Source: Paraspadella gotoi
Taxonomy: Eukaryota > Chaetognatha
Direction of reading: 5' to 3'
DNA length: 64,000 nucleotides
Assembly (NCBI GenBank): GCA_051294375.1
Contig: CM119265.1
Span: 5,138,355 to 5,202,354 of the forward strand
The notes beneath the pieces are model-generated. The model had not been told where the DNA came from and ran no database searches. It saw nothing but the letters and a program-made list of their open reading frames with translations. This document shows positions 36,338 to 48,027 of the stretch, in pieces (within the stretch, counting starts at the first letter, position 1; every line of letters starts with the position of its first letter). The position numbers and the translations under genes are program-made.

Positions 36338-37206
36338 CGTCCTCCAATCTCCTGAGTAAATCAAGTTAGAATCGAGCCACGCGTACACAGGATGAAATTT
36401 TCCTCCTCGCAAACAAATTTGGCAAAAGTTCTGTCAAAAGGAATCTCGTCACCAAACGCTTCATCCTCAAACAACCGAATAAATAGGGAAAAAAAAATCT
36501 CAACCTTTTGGCAAAAAGTGACAGTTTTAAACTCGCCATTTTTTTATAATCTGGTAGACGAGATATAAAATGAACAGAAGAATCGGTTTAGTAATTTTTA
36601 AAATCTAAATCAACTTCTTTCTACTTTATAAACTGACTAAAAAAAATTATTCGACTGACCGACCAAAATCTTTCATCCCGCGTCGTCGCGGGATAAAACA
36701 TGATGCCTGCGTCAAAAATGACCTCGTTTTTTTCTTCGGAAACTCGAATCATCGCGGCCGCCATATTTGGAGTGAAAAGCAAACAAGGAATCTCAGTTTA
36801 ACTGTCAGATTTGAAAACTGGCGATTGAAATTTTTTTTTTTTGTATTTGGAATCCTTCTATTTTAATGATAATTTATTTTCTTTATTTCGTTGGAGATTT
36901 ATAGTAGTTTATTACATTACTGAGCTGTCTTTAATCTTCTTTGTTTTCACTACCTCTCGCCAAAGAAAGGAAGATGAAAAAAAATCCCAACTCAAATGGA
37001 AAATGGGAGAAGGAGGAAAATATGGGCGCCTCCTTCTGAGGTCAACGAGGAAAAAAACGAGGAGCAATAGCCAGGAAAAAGGAGGAATGGAGGAAAAGGA
37101 GGAAAAAGAAGAAAAAAAGAAGGGGGAAAAAACTCGCGATTTGGTATTCATGAAAAAGGGGAAAATGCCATTTATTTTCCGAGATTGTGTTTTTACTTCA
37201 CGCGAC

Positions 37207-37466
37207 NNNNNNNNNNNNNNNNNNNNNNNNNNNNNNNNNNNNNNNNNNNNNNNNNNNNNNNNNNNNNNNNNNNNNNNNNNNNNNNNNNNNNNNNNNNNNN
37301 NNNNNNNNNNNNNNNNNNNNNNNNNNNNNNNNNNNNNNNNNNNNNNNNNNNNNNNNNNNNNNNNNNNNNNNNNNNNNNNNNNNNNNNNNNNNNNNNNNNN
37401 NNNNNNNNNNNNNNNNNNNNNNNNNNNNNNNNNNNNNNNNNNNNNNNNNNNNNNNNNNNNNNNNNN
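37207..37466. other. 260-base N gap
   Basis: Unsequenced. All long open frames spanning it (for example 37193-37840) are artefacts of translating N. Confidence 0.95.
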
Positions 37467-39190
37467 ACATACAAATTAAATAAATATTCGAGGATGAAAA
37501 TACCCAAGATTTCCCTTTCAGAAATTTTTTTAGCCGAGCCGCGAATAAAGCTTTGGTCAACATTTTGAGATGGCATAAAGTGTCGACCTGGGGTTTTGCT
37601 TCCATTCCCTTTCTGAATCGTGACGCTTCGCAACTTCGGCAAATCCCAAGCAACCACGCCAACCCTTCCCCTTTCGTCATCACCACGATTTTCGCGACCT
37701 GCAAAGACGCCCTTATTCCCCCGCGGGTCTGTCTCGCTTCGCGCGTTCTTATTCGACCGGGCGACCCACTGCTGCCTTCTCCTTCCAGCGGCTCCAACGG
37801 GCCCACTTAGCATGGCGCCCTCTCTCTTCTCCAACGCCACAACAAAACCTTTTCGCGCGCAGTCGAATCGGATTACACTTCACTTGCGCCATCTCACGTC
37901 CGATTCCAATCGTCTTCACCGCCGGTACTGCCGCCGCCGTCGCCGCACCGCAGCCGCCCCCGACGCTGCCAAAATGAAGCGGAAAAGAGCCTCGTTAGGC
38001 GTTAAGTTCCGGGCGGAAGAATTTTGCCGCTCGAGGAAATCGCGTTTGCGGTTGGAGGAACGAGGAGGTGAGCGTTGGTTAGACAAAGACGTCGAAGGGT
38101 GAGGGAAAAAAATCGTTGAAACGGCGGAAGAATCGTAAAAATCGGAAAATGGTGAGAAGTTAAAAGTACTAAGTTAGAAACGGAATTTTGTAATACTCAA
38201 TTAACGTTTCGCAAATTTCATGCGGCGCGTTGCGTTGTGATTGTGATTTAACGGTCTCACAATCTCACGAAAAACCCGTTGCCTATTTTTTTTTCTCCTT
38301 CGCCGATTTGATCGCCCTGGGAATCACCTTCATTGGAGCAGTGGTTCCGCGTGAATGTGAAAATGGGACACGTATCTCCGTGATTCGTCGTCTTCTTGGT
38401 CTCCACGTTCATTGCGGTGAGCCTTTTCGGCTTTTCGCTGCCCGTCTCAGAGCTTTTAATCACACTTACCTCACTGGCAACCTCATTACCGCGCTTTCAC
38501 CATCGCCCCCCCCTTCAGCCTCTTCGGTCTCGGGAAAAACGTGAACCCAAATCACGACTCGCAAAACATAAAAAAAAGGAGATAGTCACGTCGAAAGATC
38601 AGCGTGATCACGTGACCATCGTCAAGACGTCGTCATTTCCGGTCATGAATCACGATTCGAGTAAAGGACGCGGCGTGAGATTGAGGGTTCGCGACGCCGG
38701 TCGGGATCCTCCACCGGCGCCGAGGTCTTGATCGCCCGATCGCCACCTCAGTTTGGTCGTTTATCGCGGCGTCAATTACTTAGCCTTGACGCGCAGAGTT
38801 TGGACAAAGAGCGGCGCCTTTTCCGTGGTATATCTCGGCTTCATTGACTCACTTTTTCTTTGGTTGAGTCTGTTTAAGTTGAGTTAAGATCTTTCAGGGA
38901 AGAAGAATATATTTACTGATCAAAATACTATCAAACTCAAAGCTGACGTCTTCAGGTTTATTGACCCCGTATATAACGAGTTAATACGTTAATTAGTGAC
39001 TCTTAACGACGCTCGTAAAGACGTAAAGACTCATCCTACGTAACGTCGACTCTTTCGCCGGAAAACTTGACGAATCATCGTCGGACGCGACTTCATTCGC
39101 GCCGAGAGACGAGACCGAGTGAAAATTACCGTCATCGTAGATCGTCGACCGGAATTACGTCACGGAGGCGCCATTCTCTCTCTTCTCTCC

Positions 39191-39278
<88 letters not shown>

Positions 39279-39335
39279 CTCCTCTCTCTCTCTCTCTCTC
39301 CTCTGTCTCTTCTCTCTCTCTCCCTTCTCCATATC

Positions 39336-39366
<31 letters not shown>

Positions 39367-40930
39367 GTCGGCCAAAGCGTTCCCGCGCGTGCCGTTTGGC
39401 GGAAGAGGCGGCGCAGAGAGAGCGGCGTCCGGGCGGCGAGGCGTGCCAAGTTTCGCTAGCGTAACGGCTTTCTAGATTATGATTCTTGATGAAAAATATT
39501 TTTTATGTTCTTAAAAGTGAAACTCAAAAAGAGAACTGCGTAAAACTTAATATGGTCACGAATATAAATTATAATTCCTGATATAATTTTTTAACTAGTA
39601 CATAAATATTCCCCTGGAAGATAAAGCCGAAGTCATCAAGACAAATAAGCGTTTCAACCTTGATTCACTAACAATCCAAATTAGATAATAGTTATTACTA
39701 CGAACTAATAAAAAAGCTCTGTGCCACAGAGTTATCCAATCCGACCGCAAACGAGAGCTCGTAATAGTAACGACTCCGCCAGTCCCCGCCTCGTCCGCCT
39801 ATCGGTTGAGGAAGAAACGAGGAAAATGACGTCAACAAACGAAAAGTCGATCCGAGCGGAGAAAAGGTTTTTTTCTTCTTCGGAGGCCGAAAGGTCGAAT
39901 TCAGAGTCGAAGGCATCAACCGGAAGTGGAAAATCACGTGACCGCGTAATGGGCGGAGGGGAACGCCCAAGATGGCAGAAGTATGGTCTCGGGTGGGGGG
40001 AGTGAAGGAAAAGGTAGGTCGGAGGGAAAAGTGAGTTTGGAAAGATAAAAATTATGAATGGGAGAATGATAGAGAACATGAACGCAAGGAGGAAAAAAAA
40101 AAAGAATAAGAAAAAAATGAGAAGAGAAGTTAAATGAAAAAAAATAATTTGGAAAATTCAGTCAAGATAAGAACTGAAGAATTAAAGACAGAAAATGCTA
40201 ACAGGAAAAAAACCCCCAAAAACCCAGAAACCCGGAAAGAAGCGACGAACGAACGAAAAAAAATTGACATCCGGTTTGAAATACGGCTCGGATATGAATA
40301 GCGCCTCTTTACGCTGGATGCAGGTTAATAGCTCGACTCATTTGGAAGCAATGTATCACAGACACGTCCCCCCTTCTCTTCCGCCCCCCCCCTTGTTTCC
40401 TCCGGGGCCGGAAGACCGGCGCGTGGAACGGATTATGGCTTCTCTGACAATAGCGACGAGGGGTTGGGGGGGGCGTGGTATTCTGACAGCGCCGGCGGCG
40501 ACTCCTGACGGCGACGGAATGAAGACGGATCGTTTGCCTCGGATGCATAATTCAAGGAAGACGTCAAAACGAGGATTTCTCGGTTGATCCCGGGCCAAAA
40601 GAAAAACATTTCCGGCCGGATATATATATTTTACCGGCGGCCGAGAAAACCGTTCGCACTGGGAAAGCCGTACAAAGGAAGGTTGTCCCTCGGCAAGGTG
40701 ATTTATGAAGCGGGTTTATATCGGTCGAGGATTCTGCGGAATATTTTTGGATGAGAAAACGATTGAGAATGTTTTCCAGTTTGTTTTTGTTTACATACGT
40801 CTTTTTTCTTCTCAAGGTAGGGATGTAACTGGCATTGCATCGACCAGGTGCGTCGAAAAATGTGAAGCAACTCGTTAAATATGCAACGAATGCAAACGAA
40901 CGTGAGCAGGCAAAGCTGCGCTATTTTTAG
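37467..40930. other. Region without an assignable gene
   Basis: Relatively GC-rich between 37550 and 38750, with CpG-containing open frames. One short candidate exon starts at ATG 37974 (MKRKRASLGVKF, good context CCAAAATGA) and could splice at the GTGAGC near 38067; no partner exon is identified. A compound CT tract lies at 39177-39364. The rest is AT-rich. Nothing matches a family I know. Confidence 0.4.
39177..39364 (+). repeat. Compound (CT)n tract, ~190 bases
   Basis: CT runs with CTC, GTC and CATAT interruptions. It lies in a locally GC-rich stretch. Confidence 0.9.
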
Positions 40931-40937
40931 CCAAGCA

Positions 40938-40973
40938 TATAAACCCCGGGCGAGGGGAAGGAAAGTTAGTTTT
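40938..40973 (+). promoter_or_regulatory. Candidate core promoter: TATA box plus initiator
   Basis: TATAAA at 40938-40943 is followed by CCCCGGGCGAGGGG and then by TTAGTT, whose A (40968) lies 30 bases downstream of the first T of the box. That is the expected TATA-to-start spacing, and TTAGTT is close to the arthropod initiator TCA(G/T)T(C/T). An ATG in strong context (AAAAAAATGGCG) follows at 41020 after a ~50-base possible leader. The gene it would serve is not identified: the frame from 41020 stops after 15 codons unless spliced. Confidence 0.45.
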
Positions 40974-41046
40974 CGTCTCTCACTCGCGACGAAGAAGATT
41001 TCGAAGACGAGAGAAAAAAATGGCGCTAGCGACTGTTACGCCTGAT

Positions 41047-41075
41047 TCGTGTTCAGAGGGCGCCTGACACGAATG
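41047..41075 (+). other. Stem-loop just downstream of the promoter candidate
   Basis: ATTCGTGTTCAG and CTGACACGAAT are near-complementary around a short GGGCGC-containing loop. It could be a regulatory RNA hairpin or chance. Confidence 0.35.
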
Positions 41076-41079
41076 TTAC

Positions 41080-43184
41080 AGGCGCCTGATGCGCCTTTAG
41101 CCCGATTTTGCGATTGGCAAAGGCTTTTAGCGCCGCGGCGACGATGCTTTTAATCAAAGGCACAGATTTCCTTTTTTTGGGGGGAACGAAAAAAAAAAAC
41201 CTAAAAAAGAAAAAAAAAACGGGATAAACTGATAAAATTTCGATCGAGTTTCTTTTTCTGCCCAGAAAACACGAGGAGGAAAGTGCTAATGGATTTTGTA
41301 CCGAATGTCGTTTTTCCATTTCTGACGAAAGATGCGATCGTGCGTCTTTTTCATATGTACGCGCATTCTCTATTTCCATTTTATTTGATTTGTTTTTACT
41401 TTCTTTTCCTATTTTTTTTCTACATTTTTTCGCGCGATACTCGTCTCGCAAATTTAATTGGCCTTTGAGCTTTACTAAAATTCCGCATAATTTTTATTCT
41501 TATTTGCATTTAGAAGCAATTTAGTTAGTGTAGAAGACGAAAATAGTAATAATAAAAAGAAGAGGAGGGTGAAGAATTGTGACGTTGTAATAGAATTAGA
41601 AAATCAGTGAGAAAAGAAGTGAAAAGAAGTGAGTTTAGATTAATAATCGCCAGCTTAACGAAACTAAGTTGCAAAGAAATCCAGCTAGTATTTAAAATTG
41701 ATCTCGACAACGTATCACCTAATTTAATAATAAAAAAAAACCAACCTAATATGTAACACGACTTGCTATCACGTGAAAATCTTCACAGTATCTCAAGAGA
41801 TGGACGTCTCGGAAAAGTCCTTCCCACCCAAACGTGAAGAAGCGGATTCTGAGAAAAACGAAATGAAGTAGACGACGCCGACGTCTCCATGGAGAAAGAG
41901 TGGACCAGAAGAGATATGGAACCGATGGAACCAATAGAATTTCCATGGGGGGGGGGTGAGGCTTAAGGGATGTGTAGTGAGCGAAGTCGATAAAACCGGA
42001 AATGGCGTAAAAGACGCGGGGGGGGGGGGCGATCGAAGATCATCCGGCGAGTCGGTCGGGGTATTAAACGGAAATCCGATATCTCAGAGGGAACAGGCGC
42101 CCGGGACGATTATCGTGGGATTCGATATGAGGGAAGGATTTTTTTTTAAATCGACGAGACGAGTTTTTACAATTCATTTAAACATATTANNNNNNNNNNT
42201 TAAAGCTATTGTTTGTAATAAATTCATTACGTGACTCTCAAATCGCAGCATCGCGAGACACCCAATCTTCTCTCCGCTCAAAACTCACGATCGAAAGCAA
42301 CGAAAACCCACGATCGCCATCTCACGTTCGGAGGAAGAACAATAAAGAATAAAAAAAAGGAAAAAGAAAGGAGAAGAAAATATAAAGGAGAAAAGAAAAA
42401 AAAAAGGAGGGACAGAGAATGAAATGGATGAAGTCGAATCGCGCAGCCACCGGAACTAATTGGGAAATACGAGGCGCCTTAATCCTCATCTCCATTCCGC
42501 CTCAGACCATCCTTATGGAAATGAGGTCACACTCGCTGGAATCCCGAGGATGGCGGAGGTGGTGGTGGGGGTGGTCGGAGGTGGGGGGGGGGAGAGTTGA
42601 ATCGGAAATCGGAGAATGTGAATCTTGAGGTGAAATCGAGAGAATGAGAGAATCTCGGAAAAGGAAATCCAGTTCGATTCGTGGAATGGAGCGGTAAGGA
42701 AAAGAAAATGGCGGAGATGATTCGGCGAAAGAGTTTGATTTCGGTGAGTGGATGAGAGAGGAAAAGAAGAAAAAAGAAAAAAAAAGAAAAAGAAAGAGAC
42801 TGAAGAAAAGAGCAGAATCTCGATGAAATAAGTAAAGCACGATTTACATTTGCAATTGCTTACATTTTCGTTCCAAGTATGTTTGCTTGAAATAAATAGC
42901 TAATACATCTTTCGTCTACCTTTTTGTTTTCTTTCTCTTCATCTTCCGCGCACCACATTAATTTTTCAATGAGAATGGATTCAAAAACCATAAAGTTTAC
43001 GTCGGCGACGTCTAAAGAGGAAAAGAAAAAATCCCCAAACGACAAAACTACGACGACGGAGATGGGGAACGCCGCCGACAACCAGAATCGTTGATGATGA
43101 TGTAGAACCTCATGATTTTTCGCGCACCGGAGAGAGAGAGAGAGAGAAAGACGAGAGAGAGACGAGAGAGAGAGAGACGAGAAG

Positions 43185-43232
<48 letters not shown>

Positions 43233-44389
43233 ATCTGGAAGAGACGATTACGTCTCATGAAAAAAAATCGCGTTAGCGTTAATGCAGCCCCATATTTTTT
43301 TTCTACTTCCGCTGGCGCATCCCTTTTTCATTTCTGCGATCTGGGAGCTGGGTGTGAAAACCATCCTCACCCATCCTCACCCATCTCTCTTTTTCCCAGC
43401 CGCTCACACTTTTTCCCTTCCCGCACTTTTGGTCCCCGTCGTTCCGAGATAAAGTCCGCGAGAGGTCATCCCTCAGATTCGCTGACCGCGAAAAAAAAAA
43501 AACTACCGACGTCGCTTCCGAGGTCAGAGAGTAGACGGACCAAGAGTCGGCGCCACGAGGCCGGCGTCAGGAAGAGCGCCTCAGAGTCGGCGCCACGCCC
43601 CGGCGTCGAGGTCGAGACGAGTTTGACCGCGATCGTCGGAGCGGGGGTAAGTTCGTTGGGTCTGGATTACGAGATTGGATCGAAATGGAGCAAAAAGGTG
43701 AGGCGAGTCGGCTTAGAGTTCGGCGAGTGCGCTCGATAGCGAAGGGAAGTAGCGAGAGGAAAGGAGCGGAAATAGCTTATCATTGTAGGTAATCATGAAA
43801 ATTCTTGTTTATTTAGTTATTTTGATAATCCATTTTGATCATTTATTTTCTTTTATTATGATTTTAATAGATTTTTCGTTAAGAAATAAAAAAAATAGCA
43901 AAAAATACGAATTGCGAATATAGTTAATTATAACGAAAATTTAAGCGAATTTACCGTATATTAAATTTTAAAACAAGTGTTTCCAACGTTATATGTACAA
44001 TTGTACCTTGATTCTAACTTCTAAGTATTATTACTATATTAAACCACTTCCAATAACTTACATTTACTATTCCCCCAACTGAAACTAAACAATAACTCAA
44101 ATTATATAGACCAAAAGGAAATATATCTCCGGGAAAATATACTAAACAATAACTCAAATCATATAGACCAGAAGGAAAATATCTCCGGGGAAATATGCGA
44201 TGTTTGTATCGCGACGCGGAAAGTCGGGAGGGCGGCGTAATCGAACGAGGGGTGAGGTCGGGTGGGGGGGCATCTGGTGAGAAAAAAAGGTGAGTTCCCT
44301 CAACACTTTTTCCTCTCCAACGGGTTTTCTCCTTCTGTTTGTAATTAATCTTTCGGACGACGACAGCTAGGACGACAGCCAGAGCGACG
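41080..44389. other. Non-coding region, AT-rich with purine tracts
   Basis: A 10-base N gap is at 42190-42199. GA tracts occur at ~43130-43228. A ~65-base tandem duplication lies at ~44085-44200 (ACTAAACAATAACTCAAAT occurs twice). Open frames are basic and low-complexity. Confidence 0.45.
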
Positions 44390-45253
44390 ATGGCGTCGAC
44401 GACGGCGACGAAAGCAAAGGCGGCACAAAAGAGTCCAGCTTCGTAAGTTTTCTATAAATTCTGCGGCGCCGAAGGCTAAAAAGGGAAGAAAACAGAGAGG
44501 GAGGAGGGAGGGAGTGAGTTGCCGGAAGTGGGCGTGGCTGAGAGGAAAAAAAGGAGGTTGGGTGGAAAGTACGTATGAAGCTTGGTGACTGCGAGTATAT
44601 GGAGATCGGGCTTATGTGAGGATATAGGGGCGGTGAGAGAAGAAAAGAAAATGGAGAATAGAGATAGAAGACGTGAGGAAAGAAAATGTGAACGAGAGAA
44701 TAGAATGACGTGGAAGGGAAGAGAATAAAGATTTGTGAAAGAAACGAAATTTGAAACGAAGGAAGGAGAAAATAATGGCGGTGAGTGGCGGTGAGTGGGG
44801 GAGAGACGAATGGCACAGACCGGTATGAGCAAAAGGGTAGTGGAATGAAGATGGCAAAAATCACAGGGTGGCAGTGACTTGCGAAGAAAGTGAAATCAGT
44901 GAGATCACGTGAAAGCTGCGAAAGCGAACGACCTCGACCGAATTCGTGACGCTTCCATTGACGTTCGTGAGTATCGTGTATCTCAGCCACGAGAGGGCCG
45001 AGAGGCGTTAATGGAGAACACGAAGGGAGTGTTAGTCCAAGAGTAAAAAAAGATCCGAAGAGATTCGTGGCGAGAGACCATGGGTGACGAAAGGAGTGAC
45101 CTCGAAATAACCTCGGCCCCCAAAACCAGCGCCGGCGTCGCCTCCATCTCAACATATTTATCTTTATCTCTCTCTCTCTCTCTCTCTTTCGTCCATCTTT
45201 TTCATTTCGCCTTTCATCTCCGTGGCATCAGAGGAATAAAAAAAAATCAGGGC

Positions 45254-45286
<33 letters not shown>

Positions 45287-47863
45287 CGGATGTCTTTTTG
45301 TTTGTACAAAAAAAACGGGCGTGACTCATCCAGTCAAGTCGGGCGACGCCGCCCGCTTCCGTCGCCGCCATCTTTGATCCTTTCAATTTCCATTTTTTTT
45401 CTCTTATTTTCGTTGAGGAAAGAATCGGATCGCGGTTCCGAGTCGGGGGGGGGGAGAGTATGGTGGTGGTGGTGATGGTGATGGCGATTTTTTAATTATA
45501 AAATTACGAAAATCCTTTCCGACGGATCCCGTCAATTCGAAGCCATGTCTATGCTATCGCAGACTACAGTCTACAGACTCAAACCACCGTTAATAGATCT
45601 TAGATTTCACCAAAACTAATCCTACATTCAGAACAGCTCCCTCAAATCCACATAACGCGCGAAAATGCCGTAAAACACCCGATCCCTAAACCGTAAAATT
45701 GGTGTTTGGCATCCCGGAAAGGCGCTTATCCGAGATCCGGTTCGTCACTCTAAAAAAAACAAAAGCGAAAGGATCCGGCTTCTCGCGTTTCCAGGCGTCG
45801 GATGTCGCTTGAATATATGCGTAAGATTTCCATCTTTTACGACGTTTACGACGCGGTCGTCTTCGTCCGCGGGCTGTCGTCGTCGTCGTCGTCGTCGTTA
45901 CCGTTTTTGAAAAGAAAAGGGTTAAGGTTTTCGCTCTTCGCTTATCTTTAACCCCGATGATCTTCCATAACCTCGACGACGACGACGACGACGACGACGA
46001 TAACTATGACAAGAAGACGAGAGGAATGACAACGACGAAGCCGACGACGACGACGACGACGACGCTGACGCCGCGATGTCCGTGGAGTTTTTTTTTCCCT
46101 TGAACTCGAGAGACATAAACGTCACTGACGGTAGAAACGAGTTCTAACGAGCGACCGTAACCCGAGAAACCGCCGGCCAAACTCGTCGAAGATAACGTAA
46201 GTCGTCTTCGTGGTCGTCGTCGCGGTCCTTGTTCGTCTTCATTATCGTCGTCATCATCGTCGTCGTCGAAGACTTTGCCTTTGGGTCATAAATTCTTTCC
46301 TCTTCACTTTTTCCTTCTAACGTCCGACGGTCAAAAGAAAGAAGGAAAAAAAGAAAAGGAAGGAGATAAAAGGGGGGAAAAAAAAGGATGAATATACGAG
46401 ACCGCGCCCACTCACTGACGCTCAGCGGGAAATAAATACTCCAGGCGTCAGCCGCGTGGTGGCGCTCGAAGTGGTTAACGAGGGATTGCTCGATCGTGGT
46501 CCGAGAATTGGCCGATTACGAGTTTCTTGGATATATTCTTACGCCAGCTGGAATTTTTTGTTTTACAAGTTAAAAGTTTAAACCCAACGAGCTCCCAGAA
46601 AATCCAAAATTCATTGGCGACCTCGAGGCAAACCCGCCTCTCAAAAGAACTCACTTGACCCTTGCCGCCACAGGAAACTACCGACTCGTTCAGCGCCTTA
46701 CCTTCCGCCCAGAAGCTGGAAGGAGCGACGTGGATATGACCCAACATCAATTTAACGACGCTAAATGGACTTTGGGACACAAAGGGAAGCGGAGAATGTC
46801 TTCGCGAGGCTGGATTGGGGGTGGGGAATCAACGCTGAATATTCGGTGGAAAATAGGTAAGTCTAAGAGGTAGTTTCATTGCGACTCGCATTTCTCACAA
46901 GTGTGGAGAAAAAACGTTCTTTTGCAATTTCTTTAAAAGGGAATCACCAGAGTCTACATCCTCGCCAATGACCTTTTGAACAAGAACGTTTGGACAGATT
47001 TACGAGGGTCAATTAAACGATGAGAGAGAGAGAGAGATGGAGAGACTGAGAGAGTTGAAGGAGAGAGAGAGAGAGTTTTTAAACCCGGAATCACGCCGAC
47101 GTGTTTCCATCTTGTTTTCGGACGTGAGGCGAGACGAACTTTTCCCTTCTGGCCGAAAGATGGCGACCGCGCATTGGGAAAATTAATCTGGATAATAAAT
47201 TTGATTTATACTCGTTGCTGAATTCACTTCGGGGACAAAGAGGAGGCAAAGACGAAAAGACGAAAAAGCGAGACATTTGGAGACTCGGTCAATCGAAAGG
47301 TCCGAATGTCAATTCGCTAAAACCGGACAAAAGAAACGGAGCGAAAGAAAAGAGGAATCGGCGCCGAAAGTCGAATTCTGAAGGTGGCGCGACGAGTCTC
47401 GGGAGAGTCTTTTGTTTGAGGAATGGAAGGGAGGGACGGACGGAGGGGAGAGAAGGGGAGAGAGCGAGAAAATGAGATAGAGACGAAAATACGAAGTTTT
47501 GGAAGAAAAAGAGAAAGAACTAAAGGAGAGAGGGAGACATAAAAATTAGGAGAGGGAGAGAGAAAGAAGAGAGAATGAGCGGGAGAAAAGAGAAAAGCAG
47601 AGAAGAATATTTAAAGAAACTGATTTTAAAAGGAGGAAGAAAATAGGATAAAAATAGGGATAGAAATAAAGAAGGAAACACTTTTTGAAACCACCCAGAA
47701 GGAAAAAAGTGAAGCAGAAAGAAATAAAAGGGAATGACTTCCGTTTCGATTCCCTTTAATTCGTCGTCTTCCTTCTTCCGGATTCCGGACCAGCCTCTCC
47801 TCATTTGCATAAACGCCGGAGATTGGAAAACTCTCGTAAACGCGCCGACTGGTCTTTTTTTTT
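44390..47863. other. Region with short candidate exons but no assignable gene
   Basis: A possible first exon runs from ATG 44390 (MASTTATKAKAAQKSPA) to a perfect GTAAGT donor at 44443; no following exon is found. The 262-codon minus-strand frame at 44367-45155 is a low-complexity Ser/Pro/Phe frame over purine-rich DNA. (GAC)/(GTC) tracts occur at ~45876-45898, 45975-46000 and 46036-46070. CGCCATCTT/AAGATGGCG occur at 45366 and 47157. A non-repetitive frame at ~46600-46873 ends beside GTAAGT but matches nothing I know. Confidence 0.35.
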
Positions 47864-48027
47864 NNNNNNNNNNNNNNNNNNNNNNNNNNNNNNNNNNNNN
47901 NNNNNNNNNNNNNNNNNNNNNNNNNNNNNNNNNNNNNNNNNNNNNNNNNNNNNNNNNNNNNNNNNNNNNNNNNNNNNNNNNNNNNNNNNNNNNNNNNNNN
48001 NNNNNNNNNNNNNNNNNNNNNNNNNNN
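47864..48027. other. 164-base N gap
   Basis: Unsequenced stretch flanked by T-run and TCTCTC sequence, suggesting an unresolved pyrimidine tract. Confidence 0.95.

Noticed and set aside
37193-37840. Long frames across 37207-37466
   Set aside because: They are open only because the N gap contains no stops; flanking residues match no family I know.
44390-44442. Possible 53-base first coding exon with perfect donor
   Set aside because: Ala/Lys-rich 17 residues with no following exon or promoter; mentioned only in the region entry.
44367-45155. Longest open frame (262 codons, minus strand)
   Set aside because: Ser/Pro/Phe-rich low-complexity reading of purine-rich plus-strand DNA, with no domain, no splice context and no conserved motif.
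46600-46873. Non-repetitive plus-strand frame next to a GTAAGT
   Set aside because: The opposite strand is equally open and neither matches a family; too little to call an exon.
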